DNA of 7,604 nt from an uncultured Clostridia bacterium (GTDB lineage: Bacteria; Bacillota; Clostridia; Oscillospirales; Ruminococcaceae): the NCBI GenBank assembly GCA_946563605.1, contig CAMNVW010000065.1, positions 1-7,604 of the forward strand, given 5' to 3'. Positions 1 to 5,696 of the stretch are shown here, piece by piece. A model generated the notes under the pieces. The model ran no database searches. It worked only from the letters and a program-made list of their open reading frames with translations, and was not told the DNA's origin. A program made the position numbers and the translations under genes. Every line of letters begins with the position of its first letter. Within the stretch, counting starts at the first letter, position 1.

Positions 1-376
1 GTTTTCGCCAGCCTTTTTCAAAAGGCTGCGGATTCCAAAGGCAGAGCCTTTGGTTAGGTTTGGGACAACGTCCCAACATATATAAAAAAATAAAATCGTC
101 AGTGGCACTATCTTCCATTCGAGATATTCGCACGGAAGTGCGGCTGCACAACTGTGCAGCTTGTTTATAGCGGAAAGAATTTGTACTGTCCAAAATCATC
201 CACTGGATAATTTTGGAGGGATAGATTCATGTTGCCGTCAGTTTTCGAGAACCTTTTCTCTTGCAAAAAGGTTCTCGAACTCTCCCAATGAGCGCCTGAC
301 GATAAAGGTATTTCGCACTCTGCGGAGTGCGACCAGAGTTTCACTCTGGACTGGACAATTTTTTGAAAAAAATTGA
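1..376. repeat. Tandem stem-loop array A (noncoding, cut by the left window edge)
   Basis: About ten perfect or near-perfect hairpins follow one another. Arms: 10-17/20-27, 35-42/46-53, 60-66/70-76, 129-133/138-142, 143-150/153-160, 190-201/205-216 (one mismatch), 244-257/266-279 (14 bp), 313-320/325-332, 333-339/343-349 and 357-364/367-374. An outer pair, CGTCAG (236-241) with CTGACG (296-301), encloses the 14-bp hairpin, and ATCGTCAG at 95-102 is the reverse complement of 296-303. The stems differ in sequence but share one design: 5-14 bp arms with loops mostly of 2-4 bases. This suggests dispersed palindromic repeats or a composite element rather than a gene. An open frame at 161-376 merely reads through the hairpins, has no SD and no recognisable domain. 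Nothing clear was seen at 77-128. Confidence 0.7.
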
Positions 377-392
377 GTAAAACTTTTTATAT
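363..392 (+). promoter_or_regulatory. Weak sigma-A-like promoter candidate upstream of spoIIP
   Basis: TTGAAA (363-368) is followed 18 bp later by TTATAT (387-392). The -35 matches the consensus in four of six positions, the -10 is poor, and the site overlaps the last hairpin of the stem-loop array, so the match may be chance in AT-rich DNA. A transcript starting near 399 would include the CCTCC stretch at 423-427 that can pair with the spoIIP ribosome binding site. Confidence 0.2.
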
Positions 393-430
393 TTTCAAAA
401 GCCTTGCTATTTCAGTCCCCCACCTCCAAC

Positions 431-459
431 GTCTATTTTTCCGTTTCCCTTCATAATCT
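431..459 (+). promoter_or_regulatory. Possible sigma-E-type promoter of spoIIP
   Basis: In Bacillus, spoIIP belongs to the mother-cell sigma-E programme, whose -10 consensus is close to CATACAnT. CATAATCT at 452-459 fits partly, with TCTATTTT upstream (432-439) as a loose -35. A dyad, CTTCATA (449-455) with TATGAAG (461-467), overlaps the -10. The sequence match is weak; gene function is the main reason for suggesting it. Confidence 0.22.
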
Positions 460-504
460 ATATGAAGCAGAATCATCAACGGCTTGATGCGTGGAGGTCA
501 AAAA

Positions 505-1713
505 ATGGGACGATACAAAAGAAAAAAGAAATCGATGTTTCGCAAATATTTGCTTCGGGGACTGCTTGTGGCGGCGGCAGTCCCCGGAATCCTTGCGACC
601 GCTTATTTTTATGATCAGGCGCGGTCAGCACTGGACAATCTCAGCACAAACGCTGCCGTCTTTTCGGCGCTGTACACCGTCCCCGACCGCACGCTTGAGA
701 ACCTTGGACAACGGTTTTCTGGTCAAATCGACGACCCTCAACAAGAGGGTGTCCCTCCAAAAGAGGATCCCCCTTCCCAAGGGGGTGCTTTCCCGCAAAT
801 GCCCTCAGCTGACACGGAGGACTTTGAACTCAAGGATTCCGACTCGGGCGTTTCGTCCTTACTGCCAGGGTTATCCTCCTCCGAAAAGACAGTGGAAGAT
901 GCCGACATTCCCGAAGAGTACCGCGGCTCTATTGTGGAGGAAAACATGGCTGTCTTTGACAAAACCAACCGGCTCTGTTTTGGAGAAGGGGTGATTAAAA
1001 ATTCTACCTCCCTTTCCGATGAACAGGCACAGGAATATCTTGACCAGCCAAACGCTGTGCGAATCGGCTCGGATGGTCCGCAGGTGCTGATCATGCACAC
1101 CCATGCGACCGAAAGCTTTGAACCGTATGACGCCGATATCTACGACACACGCCACACATGGCGTTCCACCGACAACAGCCAAAACATCGTCGCCGCCGGT
1201 GAAGTGATGGCGCAAGCCATCCGTGCGCACGGCATCGAAGTCCTGCACGATGAAACGCAGCACGACTATCCCTCCTACAACGGCTCATACGAGCGCAGCG
1301 CCGTTACGATCAAAGACTATCTTGCAGCCTATCCGAGCATCAAGGTGGTGTTAGACGTTCACCGTGACGCTGTACAACGGGATACCACCCTCGTCAAGCC
1401 GGTAATTGAAATCAATGGCAGAAAAGCCGCTCAGATGATGATTATTTCCGGCTGCGACGATGGCACGATGGGGATGCCCGACTGGGGCAAAAATTTCCGC
1501 TTTGCCGCCGGTATGCAGGACGCCATTGAAAGCCGTTATCAGGGACTGACCCGACCCATCTTTTTTTGCTACCGCAAATACAACCAAGACCTTACCACCG
1601 GCTCGTTACTGTTGGAATTAGGTTCCCACGGAAACACGCTGGATGAAGTGCTGTACACCGCACAGCTTGCAGGCGACGCCATCGGCGCTTATCTCAAGAC
1701 GCTTTCGGAGTAA
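505..1713 (+). CDS. spoIIP: Stage II sporulation protein P (SpoIIP)
   Basis: 402 aa. SpoIIP is a membrane-anchored peptidoglycan amidase/endopeptidase that works with SpoIID and SpoIIM to thin septal wall and drive engulfment of the forespore. A basic N-terminus (residues 2-14, rich in Lys/Arg) leads into one membrane segment (about 16-35). A variable polar linker follows (about 70-190), then the amidase_3-like catalytic domain (about 192-400). Visible motifs are MHTHATES (197-204; His198, His200, Glu203), LDVHRD (283-288; His286) and LLELGSHGNT (369-378; Glu371). They match the family's zinc ligands and catalytic glutamate. The ATG at 505 was chosen because GGAGG at 493-497 sits 7 bases before it; upstream TTG/ATG starts at 484 and 487 would put the SD inside the gene. 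Residues 77-94 are encoded by stem-loop DNA. A hairpin overlaps the stop (1698-1705/1716-1723) but has no T-tract. Confidence 0.95.
   Translation: MGRYKRKKKSMFRKYLLRGLLVAAAVPGILATAYFYDQARSALDNLSTNAAVFSALYTVPDRTLENLGQRFSGQIDDPQQEGVPPKEDPPSQGGAFPQMPSADTEDFELKDSDSGVSSLLPGLSSSEKTVEDADIPEEYRGSIVEENMAVFDKTNRLCFGEGVIKNSTSLSDEQAQEYLDQPNAVRIGSDGPQVLIMHTHATESFEPYDADIYDTRHTWRSTDNSQNIVAAGEVMAQAIRAHGIEVLHDETQHDYPSYNGSYERSAVTIKDYLAAYPSIKVVLDVHRDAVQRDTTLVKPVIEINGRKAAQMMIISGCDDGTMGMPDWGKNFRFAAGMQDAIESRYQGLTRPIFFCYRKYNQDLTTGSLLLELGSHGNTLDEVLYTAQLAGDAIGAYLKTLSE
734..785 (+). repeat. Three tandem stem-loops inside the spoIIP linker
   Basis: Within the coding sequence, ACCCTC (734-739) pairs with GAGGGT (745-750), CCTC (754-757) with GAGG (763-766), and CCCCCTT (769-775) with AAGGGGG (779-785). 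This 52-base stretch encodes a Pro/Gln/Gly/Glu-rich part of the linker (residues 77-94), outside the membrane segment and the catalytic domain. The style (short perfect arms, loops of 3-5 bases, back to back) resembles the intergenic arrays on either side. In-frame insertion of a palindromic repeat is plausible but unproven. Confidence 0.55.
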
Positions 1714-1779
1714 AAAAAGCGTCCTTCAAAACGAATAGGAAATATCAATCTCTTTTCCAAAACTGATACAAAACTACGA

Positions 1780-1809
1780 TTGGACTTTTTGCTCCGGCTA
1801 TACTATAAT
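1780..1809 (+). promoter_or_regulatory. Sigma-A-like promoter of the small RNA candidate
   Basis: TTGGAC (1780-1785), an 18-bp spacer and TATAAT (1804-1809, perfect -10). The predicted start is near 1816. It lies 66 bp after the spoIIP stop and drives no recognised gene before the strong terminator at 1953-1985, so it most likely serves the short unit at 1816-1990. Nothing else was recognised between 1714 and 1779. Confidence 0.6.
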
Positions 1810-1815
1810 CAGTAT

Positions 1816-1990
1816 CAAGATAACTCATGACTTACGTTCTATCAGAAACACCTCCTTTCTTTCTGATAGCAAAACTTTTCATCAGCGTCCGGACAACGTT
1901 TGATGAACCAAAAGCCATCTTCAAAAAACTCTCATACAAACCTTAACTTTAGAAAAATGCCTGCTTACAATAAGCAGGCATTTTTCTATT
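1816..1990 (+). ncRNA. Candidate small RNA with an anti-Shine-Dalgarno loop
   Basis: A unit of about 170 nt between a promoter and a strong intrinsic terminator. Hairpin I has a 10-bp perfect stem, CTATCAGAAA (1839-1848) with TTTCTGATAG (1860-1869). Its loop, with the first stem base after it, spells CACCTCCTTTCT (1849-1860), identical to the 3' tail of bacterial 16S rRNA. Hairpin II pairs TTCATCA (1878-1884) with TGATGAA (1901-1907) around a loop containing the palindrome GTCCGGAC (1887-1894). An AC-rich single-stranded stretch (1908-1952) leads to the terminator. I recognise no known family: it does not look like 6S, SRP, tmRNA or RNase P RNA. The displayed C-rich loop would suit pairing with SD sites of mRNAs (inference). 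A 39-codon frame at 1827-1946 is an alternative or additional reading; it has no SD and AT-rich third positions. Confidence 0.5.
1953..1990 (+). terminator. Strong intrinsic terminator
   Basis: AAAAATGCCTGCTTA (1953-1967) pairs perfectly with TAAGCAGGCATTTTT (1971-1985) around a CAA loop, giving a 15-bp stem that ends in a T-tract. It closes the small RNA candidate and would also stop transcription coming from spoIIP, which has no T-tract terminator of its own. The A/T ends make it potentially bidirectional. Nothing was recognised at 1991-2040. Confidence 0.88.
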
Positions 1991-2040
1991 TTTGTATTAA
2001 AATTCTATATTAAAAGTTTTTGTGAGGGAGTGATTTCCAC

Positions 2041-2397
2041 CGCCCCTCGTTAAGCGTGGAGCTACGCGCTCCACACCGCGCCTACTTTCTTGCGAAAAGA
2101 AAGTAGGCAAAGATTCGCTCAGAACCACTTGGTTCCGAGACCTCCGGCAGAAGGAGTTCATTGTAAACAATGAACTCCCGTGAGTTTGGCAAAGCCAAAC
2201 TCAGCGACTCTCCCCCCATAAAACTCCCCAGTCGACGCAGAACATAGAAGGTTTCGCCAAAGCGGGGGAAAGCGAAGATATACAAGAGGAAACTTCCTCT
2301 TGTAAACGTTTTTGGTTACTTTTGTCGTTAAACAAAAGTAACCGCGGGCTCGGGCTGCGTAAGCCCGAAACTCTGGGGATGTGGGGGTACCCCCCAC
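2041..2397. repeat. Tandem stem-loop array B (noncoding)
   Basis: Nine clear hairpins plus weaker ones in 357 bp. Clear arms: 2056-2062/2068-2074, 2080-2091/2097-2108 (12 bp), 2122-2126/2131-2135, 2153-2164/2167-2178 (12 bp), 2181-2190/2194-2203 (10 bp), 2281-2291/2294-2304 (11 bp), 2314-2325/2332-2343 (12 bp), 2350-2356/2362-2368 and 2381-2387/2391-2397. Weaker ones are CGACT/AGTCG (2205-2209/2230-2234) and TTCGC/GCGAA (2253-2257/2272-2276). Loops are 2-6 bases. Minus-strand frames here (about 2082-2430) only read through palindromes and show no domain. The style resembles compound palindromic elements scattered in gut Clostridia genomes; I cannot confirm copy number from one window. Confidence 0.72.
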
Positions 2398-2423
2398 AAA
2401 AACTTTTATTATATGACTTTTAC

Positions 2424-2452
2424 GTGACATCTTCCCTATTTTACAGTATAAT
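2424..2452 (+). promoter_or_regulatory. Sigma-A-type promoter for the transglutaminase-like/MATE unit
   Basis: GTGACA (2424-2429, five of six to TTGACA), an exact 17-bp spacer and TATAAT (2447-2452). The predicted start is near 2459, giving an AT-rich leader of about 110 nt before the ATG at 2569. A second, weaker candidate lies closer to the gene: TTGCAA (2510-2515), 17 bp, TATTAT (2533-2538). Confidence 0.68.
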
Positions 2453-2486
2453 CTTTATATCTGCTACATCTTGCACAGAAATCACC

Positions 2487-2500
2487 TATACATTTGTATA
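2487..2500. promoter_or_regulatory. Inverted repeat, possible operator
   Basis: TATACA-TT-TGTATA is a perfect dyad about 30 bp downstream of the predicted start at 2459. Its place between promoter and gene would suit a dimeric repressor of the transport unit, but no regulator gene is in the window and AT-rich DNA produces such dyads by chance. Confidence 0.22.
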
Positions 2501-2568
2501 AATAATATATTGCAATAAATAATAATAAACAGTATTATATAGTTAGTAACTCTTGAAAGGAAATTTTT

Positions 2569-3447
2569 ATGGACTATAATATTTACGATGATGTTTATTT
2601 TGGTATGCTCAAAACAATGAATAGCTTTGAACAAGGTGCCGAGACAAAAAATATCGAGTACCGCTTTGATCCAGAGCTGCAAACGCTGGTTTCCCGCTAC
2701 CATCTGCATGAGGTTGCCGGAGACGGCACCGACTCCCAGAAAGCCATCCGCATGGTGGAGTGGATGGACAAGCACTGCTTCCACAACGGTTATTTTAGCA
2801 ACAACGTCGAACGCTGCGGTGAAAAGCTGCTGGAATATTCCTTTGACCAGGGAAAAGAACACGGCATCAACTGCTATTCCCTGTCGATTGCGCTGACCGA
2901 ATGTCTGCTGGGACTGGGAATCTGTGCGCGCACCATGTTTATCATGCCGATGTCCCCCTATGACGGCGACAATCACGTTGTCTGCGAAGCCTATGCCAGC
3001 GACCTGCACAAGTGGATCATGATTGACCCCACCTACGGCGGCTATCTCACCGACAAGGATGGAACCATTCTGAACCTGATGGAAATTCGTGAGCTTCTGA
3101 GCAATCGGGAGGAAATTTTCTTTTCTGAAAATTACAACTACAACGGCGACAAAGCGGATTTTGAATGGCTGAAGGTCTACTACGCCAAAGACCTGTTCTA
3201 TCTCCAATGCCACCAGATTCAGGGCTACCACACCGACGATTTGCAGGGCAACACCATGCTCACCTTTGCGCCCCGCGGATTCGATGTAAAGCAGTGTTCC
3301 CTTGCAAACCTTGAGTACCGCATCAAGGAGATGAAAAAGAGGGGAATGGCAATAGATGACGCGATGGAACAGTATGTTCAGCGCAGGCGTTCCACCAGCA
3401 TTGACTACCAGAACCCCAATATTTTGTATCAGGAGGCTGCTAAGTGA
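2569..3447 (+). CDS. Transglutaminase-like (Cys-His-Asp) superfamily protein
   Basis: 292 aa with no signal peptide or membrane segment, so probably cytoplasmic. The central part fits the transglutaminase-like core of papain-fold enzymes: Cys102 in GINCYSLSIAL at the start of a helix, His136 in DNHVVCEAY, and Asp153 in WIMIDPTYGG, in the order and spacing of that superfamily's catalytic triad. Bacterial members are often proteases, peptidases or amidases rather than cross-linking enzymes, and the substrate cannot be read here. The N-terminal 50 residues and the basic C-terminal tail (about 250-292) are not recognised. GAAAGGA at 2555-2561 lies 7 bases before the ATG. The last codons contain the SD of the MATE transporter, and the stop overlaps its start, so the two are translationally coupled and likely act on the same compound or pathway (inference). 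A 249-aa antisense frame over its 5' half is a shadow. Confidence 0.75.
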   Translation: MDYNIYDDVYFGMLKTMNSFEQGAETKNIEYRFDPELQTLVSRYHLHEVAGDGTDSQKAIRMVEWMDKHCFHNGYFSNNVERCGEKLLEYSFDQGKEHGINCYSLSIALTECLLGLGICARTMFIMPMSPYDGDNHVVCEAYASDLHKWIMIDPTYGGYLTDKDGTILNLMEIRELLSNREEIFFSENYNYNGDKADFEWLKVYYAKDLFYLQCHQIQGYHTDDLQGNTMLTFAPRGFDVKQCSLANLEYRIKEMKKRGMAIDDAMEQYVQRRRSTSIDYQNPNILYQEAAK

Positions 3448-4793
3448 GTTCCAACAACGAATCTTCCATCCTGTTGATCCAACCCGTCAAAAAACTGTTT
3501 TTCCAATATTTCCGCAGCAACCTTGTTTCGTCGATGATGCTTGCGGTGTACATCCTATTTGATACGATCTTTATCGGCAGAGGAATCGGCAGCCAGGGTC
3601 TTGCCGCGTTAAACATCACTTTGCCGTGTTATTCCCTTGAGGTCGGCTTTGCGCAGATGATGGGAATGGGCGGCGCAACCGCCCTTTCCATCTGCATGGG
3701 TCAAGGCGACAAAAAAGAAGCCAACCGCTTTTTTACTGCCGCGGTGTTGTTCACCTGCACCCTTTCGCTCATCGTCGGTATCTTAGGCGGTATCTTCTGG
3801 CGTCCAATCTCTTATTTGTGCGGCGCGGATGACTCCATTATTGAATTGTGCGGCGATTATCTGCGCATCTTAAATGGTGGCGCCATCATCTTTGTGGTCA
3901 ACAATTTTCTCGGCGTCTTTGTCCGAAACGACCGCGACCCACAGCGTGTGATGGTCGCCGGCATCGTGAGCTGTTTTTTAAACATTTTCCTGGACTATGT
4001 CTGCATCTACATCTTCCAGTGGGGGATGGCCGGTGCCGCAGGTGCAACCGCCTTTTCCGGGCTCATCAGCATTTTGATCATGCTGACCCATTTTCGTAAA
4101 TCCGACTGCCAGCTGCAATTTATCACAAGCGAACTGCACCTGTTCTCACGCTTAAAACGCATCTTCCAAAACGGACTTCCGAGCCTGATTGCGGAGTGTT
4201 CCTCGGGTCTGGTCATCCTGCTGTTCAACATCCAGCTGATGCGCTTTGGCGGCGTTGATTCGGTCACCTGTTACAGCATTATCTCCAATGTCTCCTACCT
4301 GTTCCTTGCGGTTTTCACCGGTGCAAGCGCAACTTTACAGCCTTTGTGCAGCATCAACGCAGGCGCCGGAAACTACGGACGTGTGAAACAATTTTTCCGC
4401 CTGAGCCTTCTGACGGTGTCTGCCGCTTCCGCAATATTCATTTTGCTGGGCGAACTTTTCCCACAGCAAATCGTTGCAATCTTCACCGAGCCGACCCCCG
4501 GGGTCATTTCCATTGCAGAGCAGGCAATCCGCATTTATTTTATCGCATTTTTGCCGATGGGACTCAACATCATCAGCGCGACCTTCCATCAATCGCTGGA
4601 ATATGCGCGCGAGGCAACGATGATCTCGCTTTCGCGCGGTTTGATTTTCCTTGTGCCGGTACTATTTTTGCTGAGCTTTCTCTTTGGCGTCAACGGCATT
4701 TGGGCAACCGTTCCCATCGCGGAGGTTTTGACGCTGATGTTCAGCATTTTCTTGCTGCGGCGTCTGTTTGCTTCCCGTTTACAGGCGGACTAA
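3444..4793 (+). CDS. MATE-family efflux transporter
   Basis: 449 aa and strongly hydrophobic, with about 12 membrane segments in two six-helix halves, the standard size and plan of the MATE (multidrug and toxic compound extrusion) family. Family-like features include a first helix containing FDTIFIGRGIG (39-49), the Gly-rich MGMGGATALS loop, the second-half opening NGLPSLIAECSSG, and QPLCSINAGAGNYGRVKQF after helix 8. These proteins export cationic drugs or metabolites using a Na+ or H+ gradient; the substrate is unknown. It starts with GTG at 3444, which overlaps the upstream TGA as GTGA. AGGAGG (3431-3436) sits 7 bases before the GTG and supports this start. Substrate prediction is open: drug resistance is possible, but the coupling with a transglutaminase-like enzyme allows export of a peptide or modified metabolite. 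Confidence 0.9.
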   Translation: MSSNNESSILLIQPVKKLFFQYFRSNLVSSMMLAVYILFDTIFIGRGIGSQGLAALNITLPCYSLEVGFAQMMGMGGATALSICMGQGDKKEANRFFTAAVLFTCTLSLIVGILGGIFWRPISYLCGADDSIIELCGDYLRILNGGAIIFVVNNFLGVFVRNDRDPQRVMVAGIVSCFLNIFLDYVCIYIFQWGMAGAAGATAFSGLISILIMLTHFRKSDCQLQFITSELHLFSRLKRIFQNGLPSLIAECSSGLVILLFNIQLMRFGGVDSVTCYSIISNVSYLFLAVFTGASATLQPLCSINAGAGNYGRVKQFFRLSLLTVSAASAIFILLGELFPQQIVAIFTEPTPGVISIAEQAIRIYFIAFLPMGLNIISATFHQSLEYAREATMISLSRGLIFLVPVLFLLSFLFGVNGIWATVPIAEVLTLMFSIFLLRRLFASRLQAD

Positions 4794-4855
4794 CCCTCGA
4801 CGATTCCGCAAAATCAAGACCCCTTACCGATATCTTATGACAAAGGAGCAACACT

Positions 4856-5611
4856 ATGAAACTGATTTCATGGAATGTGAACGGTCTGCGCGCTTGTGCG
4901 GACAAAGGTTTTTTCGATTTTTTCCATGCGGAAAACGCGGATATTTTCTGCATTGGTGAAACGAAAATGCAGCCCGACCAAGCGCAATTTGACACCCCTG
5001 GTTATCATCAATACTGGAACAGTGCCGAGAAAAAAGGATATTCCGGCGTAGCCGTTTTTACCAAGGCAGAGCCGCTGAATGTTTCCTACGGCTTAGGAAT
5101 GGACGAACACGACCACGAGGGTCGTGTTCTGACCTTGGAATTTGAACAGTTTTACCTCGTCAACGTATACACGCCAAACTCCCAAAACGAGCTTGCAAGG
5201 CTCGATTACCGCATGAAATGGGAAGAGGATTTCCGCGCTTACGTCTGCGCTCTCGATGCGAAAAAGCCGGTCATCATCTGCGGCGACATGAATGTTGCAC
5301 ATCAGGAAATCGACCTGAAAAATCCAAAGACCAACCGTAAAAATGCAGGCTTTACCGATGAGGAACGTCAGAAATTCACCGAGCTGCTGCAAAGTGGTTT
5401 TACCGACACCTTCCGCGCAAAAAATCCAGATACCACCGGCGTTTATTCGTGGTGGAGCTACCGCTTCAAGGCGCGCGAAAAGAACGCCGGATGGCGCATC
5501 GACTATTTTCTTGTATCCAACCGCCTGATGGAGCAGGTAACCGACACCAAAATTTACACGCAGATCATGGGCAGCGACCACTGTCCGGTCGGTTTGGAGA
5601 TCAATTTATAA
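4856..5611 (+). CDS. exoA: Exodeoxyribonuclease III (AP endonuclease)
   Basis: 251 aa, full length for the Xth/ExoA branch of the exonuclease-endonuclease-phosphatase fold. It incises DNA at abasic sites and removes 3' blocking groups in base excision repair, in the cytoplasm, with Mg2+. All active-site motifs are present: SWNVNGLRA (5-13; Asn7), IGETK (33-37; Glu35), VYTPNSQ (104-110; Tyr105), GDMNVAH (143-149; Asp144, Asn146), WRIDYFLVS (213-221; Asp216) and GSDHCPV (239-245; Asp241, His242). AAGGAG at 4843-4848 is 7 bases before the ATG. It lies 62 bp after the MATE stop with no convincing promoter between, so it may be read through from 2424-2452. AP endonucleases matter for spore survival in Bacillus, but nothing here shows sporulation control. 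Confidence 0.96.
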   Translation: MKLISWNVNGLRACADKGFFDFFHAENADIFCIGETKMQPDQAQFDTPGYHQYWNSAEKKGYSGVAVFTKAEPLNVSYGLGMDEHDHEGRVLTLEFEQFYLVNVYTPNSQNELARLDYRMKWEEDFRAYVCALDAKKPVIICGDMNVAHQEIDLKNPKTNRKNAGFTDEERQKFTELLQSGFTDTFRAKNPDTTGVYSWWSYRFKAREKNAGWRIDYFLVSNRLMEQVTDTKIYTQIMGSDHCPVGLEINL

Positions 5612-5623
5612 CCGATTCTCCAT

Positions 5624-5652
5624 TTGACCATTGTTCCTCTTTATGCTATAAT
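5624..5652 (+). promoter_or_regulatory. Near-consensus sigma-A promoter for trmK–nif3
   Basis: TTGACC (5624-5629), an exact 17-bp spacer and TATAAT (5647-5652), with an extended -10 TG at 5644-5645 (TGCTATAAT). It begins 12 bp after the exoA stop; the predicted start is near 5659. This is the best promoter in the window. The leader that follows is very pyrimidine-rich (32 of 36 bases at 5661-5696). Confidence 0.8.
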
Positions 5653-5696
5653 AACACCGTATCTTTTTCATTTTTTCATTTTCTGTTTTCTTTTCT

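Noticed and set aside
161..376. 71-aa open frame in stem-loop array A
   Set aside because: It is made entirely of hairpin arms, lacks an SD and has no recognisable family.
1..376. CRISPR array in the repeat-rich left end
   Set aside because: There is no constant direct repeat with equal spacers; the units are different palindromes, and no cas gene is present.
484..504. Upstream TTG/ATG start for spoIIP
   Set aside because: The good SD at 493-497 would lie inside the gene; the ATG at 505 has the right 7-base spacing and begins the usual basic N-terminus.
1698..1723. Hairpin overlapping the spoIIP stop as its terminator
   Set aside because: The stem is AT-rich with a 10-base loop and is followed by CTTCAAAA, not a T-tract; the 1953-1985 hairpin is a far better terminator.
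1839..1869. Minus-strand gene using the GGAGG complementary to the anti-SD loop
   Set aside because: On the minus strand the AGGAGGTG is followed by a frame that stops after eight codons (GTG to TGA), so it is not a ribosome site for a real gene.
2082..2430. Minus-strand open frames of 67 and 90 aa over stem-loop array B
   Set aside because: They read through the palindromes, have no SD and no domain; similar spurious hypothetical proteins arise wherever such repeats occur.
2482..3231. 249-aa open frame on the minus strand
   Set aside because: It lies antisense to a gene with a promoter, SD and catalytic motifs; it has no SD or recognisable domain, so it is a codon-usage shadow.
4493..4505. 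GACCCC-C-GGGGTC palindrome in the MATE gene
   Set aside because: Isolated, inside conserved coding sequence (Pro-Thr-Pro-Gly-Val), with no T-tract; explained by codons.
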